A stretch of DNA of 64,000 bases from JBFXAF01 sp050184585 (lineage in GTDB: Bacteria; Pseudomonadota; Alphaproteobacteria; Rhizobiales; Rhizobiaceae). This document shows, in pieces, positions 8,350 through 17,666 of the stretch. The notes below the pieces were generated by a model. That model ran no database searches, was not told where the DNA came from, and worked only from the letters and a program-made list of their open reading frames with translations. A program made the translations under genes and the position numbers. Location of the stretch: positions 124,001 to 188,000 of the forward strand of contig JBFXAF010000005.1 in NCBI GenBank assembly GCA_050184585.1, given 5' to 3'. Numbering within the stretch: the first letter of the stretch is position 1; the number at the start of each line of letters is the position of its first letter.

Positions 8350-10530
8350 ATGGGGATGGTATCTCGGAAAATGGTCGTTCTCCTGAGTGGAACGGCCCTG
8401 GCGGTCTTGGTCGGAAACCAGTTTGCGAAGGCGCAGGAAGAACAGCAGGAACAGGTCGTCAACGAATCGGAGAAGAAGGGCCGCGTGACCATCCTGCAAA
8501 GGCTGGTCATTGGCGCGGGTGTCGAAAAAGTCGCGGTGGATACGCCCCAGGCGGTCACGGTCCTGGAACAGGAGGACATCGACCGCGAGCAGGCGACGAC
8601 CACCGGCGACATGCTGAAGTCGGTGCCTGCGGTCAATGTGACCGGCAGCGACAGGGTGTTCGGCGAGGCCTTCAACATCCGCGGCATCGGCACCACGGAA
8701 AATTCCGCCGACGGCTCGCGCATCGTCGTCACGGTCGACGGCGCGCCGAAGTTCAACGAGCAGTACCGCATGGGCTCGTTCTTCTCGGACCCCGAACTCT
8801 ACAAGCGCGTCGAGGTCCTTCGTGGTCCCGCGTCATCGACACTCTACGGCGCGGGCGCGCTTGGCGGCGTCATCAACTTCCAGACCAAGGACGCCTCCGA
8901 CTTCATCCGGGACGGCGAGACGACGGCGCTTCGTCTCAAAGGCGGCTACGAGACGAACGGCGCCGTCGGCTTGGGTTCGGTGATCCTCGCGCATCGGTTC
9001 AGCGACCACTTCGAGGCGATCGCCACGGGCAATGTCCGCGGCGCCAACGAGGATTTCGTCCTCGGCAACGGACGGCCGTTGCTCGGATCGGAGTTCCAGA
9101 GCTGGTCGGGGCTCATCAAGGGCACGGCGCGTTTCGGCGACCTGAACGAGCAGGTGCTGCGTCTATCCTACCAGCAGTGGCAGAGTGATGGCGACGACCA
9201 GCCCTATGCGCAGACGAGCACGGAATCGCTGTTCGGCACCACCGACCGGAAAGTGACCGACAAGACCGCGGTCCTGAGCTACGAGAACCCGGCATCGGAC
9301 AATCCGTGGCTCGATCTCAACATCAACCTTTCCTACTCGGACACCACGAACGAGCAGAAGAACCACCGCGCCGGCCCGCCGGTCTCCTTCGCGCCGGGCA
9401 TGCCTGCCATGCCGATCACGTCGATGGGTCCGGGCGACACAGGCTCGACGGCGATCCTGAACGACACGACGTATGCCTACCGCACGCTCCAGCTGAAGGC
9501 CGACAACACGGTCGACTTCGAAGGCGAGCGCTTCAAGAACTACTTCACGGTCGGCTTCCAGGCGTCGACGCAGGATCGCATCGCCGAGCGGCAGCCCGGC
9601 TTCGCGGCATTGCGCTCGCATCCGGAAGGAACCGAGAACAAGCTCGGACTGTTCGCCCAGAACGAATTCATCTGGGACGAACGGTTGACGGTGATCACCG
9701 GCGTTCGCGGTGATTTCGCACGGCGGACCCCCGCCGCCAGCGTGATCGGTGGCGTGCCGGTGAGCGACAAAGCGTTCTCGCCGAAGATCGCCGCGCTCTA
9801 CAAGTTCAACGAGAACGTATCGATCTTCGGCTCGGTCGCCCACACCGAACGCCTGCCCACGATCGACGAGCTGTTCACATTCGCCAAGGGCGTCAGCCTC
9901 GATCTGCGGAAGGAGAAGTCGAACAACTTCGAGGCGGGCTTCACGCTTTCCGGCTACGACCTGTTGACGGGCGGCGACAGCTTCAACCTGAAGACGACCG
10001 GCTTCTACAACGACCTGACCGACCTGATCGAAACCACACCGATGACGGTGTTCGCCCGCTCATCCTACAATGTCGGTCGCGCCCGCATCCAGGGTGTCGA
10101 AGTCGAGGCGGCCTACGATTCGGACTACGTGTTCGGCGGTCTCGGCATCGCCCTGCTCGACGGAAAGAACCTCACCAACGGCTATCCGCTTCGCTCGGTG
10201 CCGGCGCACAAGGCGGTGGTGACCCTGGGGGCCCGCATCCCGGAATGGTACGTCGAGTTCGGTGCACGGGCGACGTTCGTCGGCGGCTCGAAGAGCAGCG
10301 TCTCGGCGGCCGCGGCGTCGACGCTGGCGTCGAGGCCGATGCCGGTTCCGGGCTATACGCTGGTCGACATCTTCGCCTCGTGGAAGCCACAGGATGGGCT
10401 CCTGAAGGACTTCGAGGCGCAGTTCGGCGTGAACAATCTGTTCGACGTCGACTACCGGGACAGCCTGTCCATCGATCGCGGCAGAGGGCGGACCTTCAAG
10501 TTCACCCTGGCGAAGAGATTCGGAGTCTGA
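8350..10530 (+). CDS. TonB-dependent heme/hemoglobin receptor
   Basis: A 726-residue outer-membrane receptor for heme or heme proteins. After a signal peptide (cleavage near FAKAQEE) comes a TonB box region, the plug domain (TPQAVTVLEQEDIDRE, FNIRGIGTTEN, VEVLRGPASSTLYGAGALGG) and a 22-strand type barrel ending in a terminal aromatic-rich strand (FKFTLAKRFGV). It resembles rhizobial ShmR/HmuR receptors. The frame is open from a GTG at 8338, but the ATG at 8350 has a GGAG ribosome-binding site 6 bp upstream, so I use that. It is followed after 3 bp by a small secreted protein gene and then tonB. Confidence 0.92.
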   Translation: MGMVSRKMVVLLSGTALAVLVGNQFAKAQEEQQEQVVNESEKKGRVTILQRLVIGAGVEKVAVDTPQAVTVLEQEDIDREQATTTGDMLKSVPAVNVTGSDRVFGEAFNIRGIGTTENSADGSRIVVTVDGAPKFNEQYRMGSFFSDPELYKRVEVLRGPASSTLYGAGALGGVINFQTKDASDFIRDGETTALRLKGGYETNGAVGLGSVILAHRFSDHFEAIATGNVRGANEDFVLGNGRPLLGSEFQSWSGLIKGTARFGDLNEQVLRLSYQQWQSDGDDQPYAQTSTESLFGTTDRKVTDKTAVLSYENPASDNPWLDLNINLSYSDTTNEQKNHRAGPPVSFAPGMPAMPITSMGPGDTGSTAILNDTTYAYRTLQLKADNTVDFEGERFKNYFTVGFQASTQDRIAERQPGFAALRSHPEGTENKLGLFAQNEFIWDERLTVITGVRGDFARRTPAASVIGGVPVSDKAFSPKIAALYKFNENVSIFGSVAHTERLPTIDELFTFAKGVSLDLRKEKSNNFEAGFTLSGYDLLTGGDSFNLKTTGFYNDLTDLIETTPMTVFARSSYNVGRARIQGVEVEAAYDSDYVFGGLGIALLDGKNLTNGYPLRSVPAHKAVVTLGARIPEWYVEFGARATFVGGSKSSVSAAAASTLASRPMPVPGYTLVDIFASWKPQDGLLKDFEAQFGVNNLFDVDYRDSLSIDRGRGRTFKFTLAKRFGV

Positions 10531-10533
10531 CGC

Positions 10534-10980
10534 ATGGCGGTACGGCGGATAACAAGGGTCATTGCAGCGGCCTCCGCACTGGCCCTTCCGCCGTCCGCGT
10601 GGGGAACGGCGTCGGCGCAGGAGACTGCGTCCGCCGCGCTCCGCCTCGAACTCAACGCGCTGCAGCCGTTCGAAAAGGGCTGCAGGCTGACGTTCGTGGT
10701 CGAGAACCGGCTCGGCGGCGACCTCCAGCGCGCCGCCTTCGAGCTGGCGCTGTTCGATTCGTCCGGTGTCGTCGACCGGCTGACCGTGCTCGACTTCCGC
10801 GACATGCCGGAGGGCAAGACGAAGGTGAGCCGCTTCGACCTTTCCGGTGTCGACTGCGCTGGAGTTTCTCGCGTGCTCGTCAATCACGCCAATGAATGCC
10901 AGGGTGAGGGCATCGCGCCCGAGGCCTGCATGCGCCAGCTCGAGACGTCGACGAAGACGCAGATCGTCTTCGGCGCCTGA
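10534..10980 (+). CDS. Small secreted protein of the heme locus
   Basis: A 148-residue protein of unknown function with an N-terminal signal peptide (cleavage near TASAQETA). The mature part has four cysteines (in EKGCRL, VDCAG, NECQ and EACMRQL), compatible with two disulfides. It is tightly placed 3 bp after the heme receptor gene and 17 bp before tonB, so it is very likely co-expressed with them. It could be a periplasmic accessory of heme uptake; I see no heme-binding motif and assign no function. Confidence 0.75.
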   Translation: MAVRRITRVIAAASALALPPSAWGTASAQETASAALRLELNALQPFEKGCRLTFVVENRLGGDLQRAAFELALFDSSGVVDRLTVLDFRDMPEGKTKVSRFDLSGVDCAGVSRVLVNHANECQGEGIAPEACMRQLETSTKTQIVFGA

Positions 10981-10997
10981 TTTGCGGCGAGGGTGGC

Positions 10998-12452
10998 GTG
11001 GGCATCGAACCGGCATTCCTGCGTTACGGTCCGGTCTGGCCGGTCACGCCGCTGGGACCCCTGCCCTCCGAGGGTGCCGACCCCACGCCCATCCTGCCGG
11101 AAGGCGCACTCGAACCGGGGGCGCGCGAGGCGCTCGAGCGCTGGTGGCTGGCGGACCAGAACCCGGCCGTCACGACCGGTCCGGCGGAACCGCTCGGCCC
11201 GTCGCCCGTCTCCGCAGGGGCGGTCAGGCGACGCAACTGGACGATCGTCGCCATCGCCGCCTCGCTGATCTTTCACGCCGCGGTCGCCGTCTTTTTCCTC
11301 GAAGGAAACGAGGCCGTGTTGATCGAAGGATCCGAGAATGCCGGCGTCACCATGCTCGGCAATGCTTCGGAGGACCAGGTGTCGTCGGGGGAAGCGTTCG
11401 AGGACGCCACCAACGTCACCTTGATCGAAACCGTTACCGCGCGACCGGTCGAGACAGTCGCGGCTGAAATCGCGCCAGTCCCGGAATCGGTCGAAGGCGT
11501 GGCGACCGAGGCGGTGGAGGTCGCCGTCACCGAGACGGTGCGGGCAGAGACACCGCAAATCGAGGCGACGACGCCCACGGAACCCGCGATCGCCGAAACC
11601 ACGCAACCCACCGAGGTGGTCCGCGAGACCACGCCTGCCCCGGATGCCGAAGCCGCCGAAATTGTCCCGCCGGCGCCTGCGTCGCCTGTCCCGGAAGTGC
11701 TCGCCTCGGTCGATCTCGCACCGGAAGAGGTTCTGACCGCCGTGCCGCCGGCCGCACAGCTTGCCGATGCGCCAGCGGTCACCGAACCCACCGAGGCCAT
11801 CACGGAAGCCGTGACGGCGGTCGTGCCCGACGTGGTCCGCGAGACTGTGGAGGAATTCGTCGAAACGCCGAACGAGGTGGCGGCGGTTCCCGAGCGCCGA
11901 CCGGAGCCTCGTGTCGAGCGACCGGCAAAGCCGGAACCGAAGAAAGCCGTCGAGCAGGAAACAAAACCTGCTGCGAAAAAGCCGGTGGAGAGGAAGGCGG
12001 CAGCCAAGCCTGAACCGAAGGCGGCCGAAAGACCGGCGGCCAAGGCAAGGTCGAAGGCCGGTTCGGGCGGCAACAATGCTGGCGATGCGCGGCGCGGCGC
12101 GGCCGACGGCGAAGCGAGCGGAACCACCGCCGCGGCGGGCAAGAAGGGAAAGACCTCGACGGCCGGCAATGCCTCTGTGTCAAACTATCCGGGCAAGGTC
12201 GTATCCAAGCTCAGGCGCGCGCTGCGCTATCCCGCCGAGGCGCGCGCCAAACGTCTCAAGGGCGAAGTGCAGGTCGCCTTCACCGTGTCCGCCAATGGCA
12301 GCGTTGGTGGCATCCGCGTCGTGCGATCGTCAGGTTCGCCCGTGCTGGACAAAGCCGCGATCGACACGGTGCGCCGCGCCGCGCCGTTCCCCGCCATCCC
12401 CGACGGTCGCGCTAACTGGCCCTTTACCGTGCCGCTCGCCTTCGTGCGCTGA
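10998..12452 (+). CDS. tonB: TonB-family energy transducer
   Basis: A 484-residue TonB protein dedicated to the heme receptor by position. It has an unusually long cytoplasmic N-terminus (about 80 residues). One membrane segment around residues 82-100 contains the conserved His (SLIFHAAVAVFFL). A long periplasmic linker rich in Glu, Pro, Ala and Thr turns Lys-rich around residues 305-360. The C-terminal TonB domain (about residues 395-484) includes YPAEARAKRLKGEVQVAFTV. The start is a GTG with a GAGGG sequence upstream. No exbB or exbD is nearby, so it must share an ExbBD complex encoded elsewhere. Confidence 0.9.
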   Translation: MGIEPAFLRYGPVWPVTPLGPLPSEGADPTPILPEGALEPGAREALERWWLADQNPAVTTGPAEPLGPSPVSAGAVRRRNWTIVAIAASLIFHAAVAVFFLEGNEAVLIEGSENAGVTMLGNASEDQVSSGEAFEDATNVTLIETVTARPVETVAAEIAPVPESVEGVATEAVEVAVTETVRAETPQIEATTPTEPAIAETTQPTEVVRETTPAPDAEAAEIVPPAPASPVPEVLASVDLAPEEVLTAVPPAAQLADAPAVTEPTEAITEAVTAVVPDVVRETVEEFVETPNEVAAVPERRPEPRVERPAKPEPKKAVEQETKPAAKKPVERKAAAKPEPKAAERPAAKARSKAGSGGNNAGDARRGAADGEASGTTAAAGKKGKTSTAGNASVSNYPGKVVSKLRRALRYPAEARAKRLKGEVQVAFTVSANGSVGGIRVVRSSGSPVLDKAAIDTVRRAAPFPAIPDGRANWPFTVPLAFVR

Positions 12453-12470
12453 ACGACGAAAGAAATCAGG

Positions 12471-12761
12471 ATGTTGCTGACAGGACTTCATGCGCATGCG
12501 GCGGTACGCGGCGACGGATTGAGGCCAGAATTGCTCGACCTGCTCAAGCGTCGGACCATCATCGGGTCCGGCGTCGGCCCGGTCGTGGACCTCGCAGCGT
12601 ACAGGACCGGCGCCGCCAGTCAGGCCGGGCCGAGCCTATTGGGCCAACGTGGCTCCGTCGATACCGACAAGCGCGTGGTTGACCTGGTCCTGCCGGCCGC
12701 CGAAAACGCAACCGAATGCTCACTGCCAATGCTGAAAGGTGACGAATGTATATCGCAATGA
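12471..12761 (+). CDS. Hypothetical 96-residue protein
   Basis: A possible small gene 18 bp after tonB, starting at an ATG preceded by AATCAGG and overlapping the start of the heme monooxygenase gene by 16 bp. The product has no recognisable domain, signal peptide or membrane segment. Same-strand placement and close packing inside the operon support it; the lack of any family match keeps it uncertain. It may instead be a non-coding spacer. Confidence 0.4.
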   Translation: MLLTGLHAHAAVRGDGLRPELLDLLKRRTIIGSGVGPVVDLAAYRTGAASQAGPSLLGQRGSVDTDKRVVDLVLPAAENATECSLPMLKGDECISQ

Positions 12762-13060
12762 ACCGCTTCAAGGTGCAGACCGGGTCCGAGGAGGCGTTCG
12801 AGACCGTCTGGAAGAACCGCGAGTCCACGCTCGACGAGATGAAGGGCTTCCGGGAGTTCCATCTGCTGCGCGGGCCGGTCAACGAGGCCGAGGGCTATAC
12901 GCTCTTCGCATCCCACACCGTCTGGGAGAGCTTCGACGACTTCACCGCCTGGACGAAGTCGGAAAACTTCCGAGCCGCGCACAAGAACGCGGGCCAGACC
13001 AAGGTGACATATCTCGGCCATCCTCAGTTCGAGGGCTTTTCAGTCGTCGAGGGCGCCTGA
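12746..13060 (+). CDS. hmuQ: Heme-degrading monooxygenase, IsdG/HmuQ type
   Basis: A 104-residue dimeric ferredoxin-like ABM-domain protein expected to open the heme ring and release iron in the cytoplasm. The IsdG catalytic triad is present at the expected spacing: N6 (MYIAMN), W69 (FTAWT) and H79 (FRAAHK). Position within a heme-uptake operon supports HmuQ/HmuD-type activity rather than antibiotic biosynthesis monooxygenase. It follows tonB and precedes a VOC protein by 2 bp. Confidence 0.87.
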   Translation: MYIAMNRFKVQTGSEEAFETVWKNRESTLDEMKGFREFHLLRGPVNEAEGYTLFASHTVWESFDDFTAWTKSENFRAAHKNAGQTKVTYLGHPQFEGFSVVEGA

Positions 13061-13062
13061 CC

Positions 13063-13428
13063 GTGATCGCCGACCCGGCACGGGCGATCCCGATCCTCCC
13101 GTCACCCGAAATCGCCATCACGCGCGACTTCTATCGCGACCGGCTGGGCTTCACCGTCGTTGGCCCCGACATGACCGACTATCTCATCCTGCGACGGGAC
13201 GAGATGGAACTCCATTTCTGGCGCTCGGACGACCCAAAGCTTCCGGAAGTCTCGTCCTGCTACATTCGCGGCGGCCAGGTGCCGGCGCTGCACGCCGAAT
13301 ACGCGGCGCGCGGCGTCGAAAGGCTGAGCGCCTTTGCCGTGCGGCCGTGGGATATGAAGGAGTTCTATGTCCACGATCCGCACGGGAACTTGCTGCGCTT
13401 CGGTTGCGCACCGGACGAGACAACGTAA
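13063..13428 (+). CDS. VOC/glyoxalase-bleomycin resistance-like protein
   Basis: A 121-residue VOC-fold protein resembling bleomycin-resistance proteins (SPEIAITRDFYRDRLGF, then EMELHFW and DPHGNLLRFG). It starts with GTG two bases after the hmuQ stop, so it is probably translationally coupled as the last gene of the heme operon. Some VOC proteins bind metals or small aromatics; no substrate can be assigned. It ends 3 bp before the convergent putA stop. Confidence 0.8.
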   Translation: MIADPARAIPILPSPEIAITRDFYRDRLGFTVVGPDMTDYLILRRDEMELHFWRSDDPKLPEVSSCYIRGGQVPALHAEYAARGVERLSAFAVRPWDMKEFYVHDPHGNLLRFGCAPDETT

Positions 13429-13431
13429 GAA

Positions 13432-16400
13432 CTACTCCGCCGCGGCGAGCAGGCTGGCGTTGCCGCCCGCAGCCGTGGTGTCGACGCAGACCGATCGCTC
13501 ATGCGCATAGGCCGCGGGATTTATGACCTCGGTGATGACGGGCAGGATCGGCCCCTTGCGCCGCGCGAACGCCTTGCGGATCGGTCGCAGGCCCTCGCCC
13601 GAGAAAGCCACGGCGTCGACGACGAGCGATGACGCCGCGCGGGCGGTGACCGTGCCGTCCAGAGCCTCGATGGGCATTCCCTTGCCGGTCAACGCCGACA
13701 AGGTTGCCGGGGCGCCGGGCGCGACGGCCAGCACCGCGTTTCCGGCGGCCAGCGCCTGGACAGCCTGCGCCAGCAAGGACGCCTCGTCAGGACCCAGGCA
13801 CAGCACCCGGCCGCGCGGGAATAGCGACAACGTGTTCGCCTCGCCCGTCGGTCCCGGCAGGTCGACCGGTCCAAACTCGAGTCCCGCCGCCGCCGCGATC
13901 GGTTCCGCGCCCCTGCCGCGCAGATGCTTGCGCAGCACCGCAATGCGGTCGGTGCGAGCCGCCCAGCCGCCCAGCGCAGGGTCGGGCAGGAGCTCCGCTA
14001 GTCTGCGTTCGGCGATATCGTCGCCTCCAATCGCCGGCGCCAAGGCCGGAGGCGTCTTGCGGAAGCGCCGGAGGTAATGCGGACCGCCGGCCTTGGGTCC
14101 GGTTCCCGACAGGCCCTCGCCGCCGAACGGCTGCGAACCCACCACCGCCCCGATCTGGTTGCGGTTGACGTAGATGTTGCCCGCATGGATGCCGTCGACG
14201 AAGCGCTGGACGCGCGCCTCGATGCGCGTGTGCAGGCCGAAGGTCAGGCCGTAGCCCGTGCGGTTGATGGCATCGATCACCCTGTCGATTTCGTCGGCCT
14301 CGAAGGTCGCGACATGGAGCACCGGACCAAACACCTCACGCTCGAGATCGCCGATGCCGGAGACGTGGAAGACATGCGGCGCGACGAAACGCCCGGCCCG
14401 AGGCGCCTCGAGCTTGGCGATCAGCGCGCCCTTCGCCTCCATCATCCGGCAGTACTCGGCGATCGAGGCTCTTGCCTCGTCGTCGATCACGGGACCGACA
14501 TCCGTCGAGAGATCCGACGGGTCGCCGACGGTGAGCGCCTCCATCGCGCCCTTCAGCATGGCGACGACCTTCTTCTCCACGTCCTTCTGGACATAGAGGA
14601 TACGCAGCGCCGAACAGCGCTGGCCGGCGCTCTGGAAGGCCGACGCCAGCATGTCGCGCACTGCCTGTTCCGGCAAGGCGGTCGAGTCCACCACCATGGC
14701 GTTCAGTCCGCCGGTCTCGGCGATCAGCATGGCGTCCGGGGCGGCCGTCTCAGCGAGTTGCCGATCGATAAGCCGGGCGACGTCGGTCGAGCCGGTGAAG
14801 CAGACGCCTGCGATGCGCGGATCGGCGGTGAGTGGCGCGCCGACCGATGGCCCGTCGCCCGGCAACAGGTGCAACACATCTTCCGGAACGCCCGCTTCGT
14901 GCAGCATGGCGACCGCCCTCGCCGCGATCAGCGGCGTCTGTTCGGCCGGTTTGGCCACCACCGCGTTGCCGGTGACGAGAGCCGCTGCGATCTGGCCCGT
15001 GAATATGGCCAGCGGAAAGTTCCAGGGCGAGATGCAGGCGATCACGCCCCGCGCTTCGGTGCCGGTCTCGGCCCTGGACGCCTCGGTCGCGTAGTAGCGC
15101 AGGAAATCCACTGCTTCCCGAACTTCCGCCACGCCGTCGGCCAGCGTCTTGCCGGCCTCGCGCGTCGCCAGTGCGAAGAATTCCGCCGCGTTCGCTTCGT
15201 AGAGATCGGCGGCCCTCTGAAGCGTGGCGGCGCGCTCGGCAACGCGCAGCGCCGCCCACGCCGGCTGCGCTGCCGCGGCGCTGGTCACGGCCGAACCCAC
15301 CAGGTCCGCATCGGCCTCCGTGACCGACCCCACGACTTCGTCTGTGTTGGCCGGGTTCACGACGTCGCGGGTCCTGCCAGCGCCGGCATCGTGCGAGATG
15401 GAAGCCGCGGTCCAGCGATGAGGTGAGGCGAACCGCGCCCGTGCAGCCTCAAGCGCCGCCAGCGTCACCGGGTCGGTCAGGTCGTATCCCCTCGAATTGG
15501 AACGGTCCGCGCCATAGATGGCGACCGGACGAGGGATGGCGGGATTGGCAACCGGACCCTGATGCCCGACGAACTCGAAGGGATCGCGCGCGATCGACTC
15601 GGGCGACACGTCCTCGTCGACGATCTGATGGACGAAGGACGAATTGGCGCCGTTCTCGAGTAGGCGGCGGACCAGATAGGCGAGCAGGTCTTCGTGCGCT
15701 CCGACAGGCGCGTAGATCCGGCAGCGCGTACCCTCCTTCACCCGCACCGCCTCGTGCAGCGCCTCGCCCATGCCGTGCAGGCGCTGGAACTCGAAACTGT
15801 CGCGATCCTGGGCCATGGCGAGAACGGCGGCGACGGTGTGCGCATTGTGGGTGGCGAATTGCGGGTAGATGCGGTCGGTCATGCCCAGCAGCTTGCGAGC
15901 ATTGGCGATGTAGGAGACGTCGGTGTTCGTCTTGCGCGTGAAGACCGGGTAGCCAGGCAATCCCAGCGTCTGCGCACGCTTGATCTCGGTGTCCCAATAT
16001 GCGCCCTTGACCAGGCGGACCATGATGCGGCGGTCGAGCCGCCGCGCGAGCTCGTGAAGCCAGTCGATGACGAAGGCGGCGCGTGGCCCGTAAGCCTGGA
16101 CCACGACCCCGAAACCGTTCCATCCGGCCAGTTCCGGCTCGGCGAGCACTCGTTCGATCACGTCGAGCGACAGGTCCAGGCGATCGGCTTCCTCCGCGTC
16201 GATGTTCAGACCCATGCGGGCATGGCGCGCGGCGATTGCGAGCGACAGCATCCTGTCCGTCATGACCGGAAGCATCGCCTCGCGCTGCGCCACCTCGTAG
16301 CGCGGGTGGAGCGCCGACAGCTTCACCGAGATGCCATGGTTGCGGCGGATATCGGTGCCCGTGGAGCCACTGTCGAGCGAGGAAATCGCGTCGGCGTAGG

Positions 16401-17040
16401 CGCGGTGATAGCGCTTTGCGTCCAATTCCGTACGCGCGGCCTCGCCCAGCATGTCGAAGGAATAAAGATAGCCCCGGGCCGTCATGTCGCGGCCGTTGCG
16501 GACGGCTTCGGCGATCGTCCGTCCGAGAACGAAGTTTTCGCCGAGTTCTCGCATGGCCGTCGCCACGGCCCTGCGAATCACCGGCTCGCCGAGCCTGCGG
16601 ACCATGGCGCGCAGCGTTCCTTCGATCCCCGCGGCGTTCTCGTCGAGGACTTTTCCGGTCAGCATCAAGGCCCAGGTCGATGCATTGACGAAAATGGAAC
16701 TCGAGCCCCCGGAGTGGGCCGACCAGTCCTGCGGCGCGATCTTGTCGCGGATCAGGTCGTCCATCGTCTCGGCGTCGGGCACGCGCAGCAGCGCCTCGGC
16801 CAGACACATCAAGGCCACGCCCTCCTTGGTGGAGAGGCCGTAGGTCGCGAGGAACGCCTCCATCAGCTTAGGGTCGGAGGAGGAGCGGACAGCGCGCACC
16901 AGGTTCGCGGCGTGCGACGATATGGCGGCGCGCCGTTCGCTCGACAAGTCCGCCTGGGCGACGAGGCGCGCAAGCGCCTCGGCCTCATCCGGCATGAGGT
17001 TGGCGCGCATTTTCAAGCGGATCGCGTCGAGCGAGGCCAT
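13432..17040 (-). CDS. putA: Bifunctional proline dehydrogenase/P5C dehydrogenase
   Basis: A 1202-residue PutA that oxidises proline to glutamate in two steps. The N-terminal third is the FAD-dependent proline dehydrogenase barrel (KLSALHPRYE, RLVKGAYWDTEIKRAQ). The middle is the NAD-dependent P5C dehydrogenase, with its catalytic region SAGQRCSALR around Cys809 and the upstream ETGGLNAM motif. A C-terminal domain of about 200 residues follows. There is no N-terminal ribbon-helix-helix domain, so this PutA is not its own repressor. The start at 17040 gives MASLDAIRLK; the upstream open frame has no homology. It is divergent from an Lrp-type regulator. Confidence 0.95.
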   Translation of the reverse strand: MASLDAIRLKMRANLMPDEAEALARLVAQADLSSERRAAISSHAANLVRAVRSSSDPKLMEAFLATYGLSTKEGVALMCLAEALLRVPDAETMDDLIRDKIAPQDWSAHSGGSSSIFVNASTWALMLTGKVLDENAAGIEGTLRAMVRRLGEPVIRRAVATAMRELGENFVLGRTIAEAVRNGRDMTARGYLYSFDMLGEAARTELDAKRYHRAYADAISSLDSGSTGTDIRRNHGISVKLSALHPRYEVAQREAMLPVMTDRMLSLAIAARHARMGLNIDAEEADRLDLSLDVIERVLAEPELAGWNGFGVVVQAYGPRAAFVIDWLHELARRLDRRIMVRLVKGAYWDTEIKRAQTLGLPGYPVFTRKTNTDVSYIANARKLLGMTDRIYPQFATHNAHTVAAVLAMAQDRDSFEFQRLHGMGEALHEAVRVKEGTRCRIYAPVGAHEDLLAYLVRRLLENGANSSFVHQIVDEDVSPESIARDPFEFVGHQGPVANPAIPRPVAIYGADRSNSRGYDLTDPVTLAALEAARARFASPHRWTAASISHDAGAGRTRDVVNPANTDEVVGSVTEADADLVGSAVTSAAAAQPAWAALRVAERAATLQRAADLYEANAAEFFALATREAGKTLADGVAEVREAVDFLRYYATEASRAETGTEARGVIACISPWNFPLAIFTGQIAAALVTGNAVVAKPAEQTPLIAARAVAMLHEAGVPEDVLHLLPGDGPSVGAPLTADPRIAGVCFTGSTDVARLIDRQLAETAAPDAMLIAETGGLNAMVVDSTALPEQAVRDMLASAFQSAGQRCSALRILYVQKDVEKKVVAMLKGAMEALTVGDPSDLSTDVGPVIDDEARASIAEYCRMMEAKGALIAKLEAPRAGRFVAPHVFHVSGIGDLEREVFGPVLHVATFEADEIDRVIDAINRTGYGLTFGLHTRIEARVQRFVDGIHAGNIYVNRNQIGAVVGSQPFGGEGLSGTGPKAGGPHYLRRFRKTPPALAPAIGGDDIAERRLAELLPDPALGGWAARTDRIAVLRKHLRGRGAEPIAAAAGLEFGPVDLPGPTGEANTLSLFPRGRVLCLGPDEASLLAQAVQALAAGNAVLAVAPGAPATLSALTGKGMPIEALDGTVTARAASSLVVDAVAFSGEGLRPIRKAFARRKGPILPVITEVINPAAYAHERSVCVDTTAAGGNASLLAAAE

Positions 17041-17216
17041 GCTGTCCCCCGGATATGGGTGAAGAGTGCTGCGGATGTCGTGCGTCGGCAAGCGGTCGAT
17101 GCCAAGACCTTGATAGCATTTTTCCGCGATCCGCGCGCACTGTCCGGATGACAATTATCTCCCGTCTGATCTATCTTGCAAACTTAGAGACAACCAAAAG
17201 GTCTGGGAATATCGCA

Positions 17217-17666
17217 ATGGCAGTTCATCTGGACCGCATCGACCGATCGATCCTCGGCGCTCTCGCTCTCGACGGTCGCCTGTCGATGGCGGCGCTTGCC
17301 GAACGGGTCGGGTTATCCAAGACCCCCGTCCAGGCTCGCGTGCGCCGGATGGAGGCCGAAGGCTTCATCCGCGGCTATGCGGCTGTCGTCGATCGAGAGC
17401 GCATGGGCGAAGGCCATGTCGCCTTCGTGCAGGTGAAGCTTTCGGATACGCGGTCCCTGGCTCTCGACGCCTTCAACAAGGCGGTGCTGGCCGTGACCGA
17501 GATCGAGCAGTGCCATATGATGGCGGCCAGTTTCGACTACCTGCTCAAGGTCCGTACGAAGGACATCGCCGCCTACCGCCGCGTCCTTGGCGAACGCATC
17601 TCAGCGCTGCCGCATGTCGCCCAGACGTCCACCTTCGTGGCCATGGAGACGGTGAAGGACCGCTGA
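17217..17666 (+). CDS. putR: Lrp/AsnC-family regulator of putA
   Basis: A 149-residue Lrp/AsnC regulator with an N-terminal helix-turn-helix (residues about 5-60, RIDRSILGALALDGRLS, GLSKTPVQARVRRME) and a C-terminal RAM ligand-binding domain. Divergent placement 176 bp from putA matches the rhizobial PutR, which activates putA in response to proline. The shared AT-rich region 17110-17216 is the likely binding site. The ATG at 17217 is preferred over an upstream open frame that begins inside the putA leader. Its stop abuts the convergent peroxidase gene. Confidence 0.88.
   Translation: MAVHLDRIDRSILGALALDGRLSMAALAERVGLSKTPVQARVRRMEAEGFIRGYAAVVDRERMGEGHVAFVQVKLSDTRSLALDAFNKAVLAVTEIEQCHMMAASFDYLLKVRTKDIAAYRRVLGERISALPHVAQTSTFVAMETVKDR

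Noticed and set aside
14077..15426. A 449-codon plus-strand frame inside putA
   Set aside because: It is antisense to the well-conserved P5C dehydrogenase domain and has no recognisable domain.
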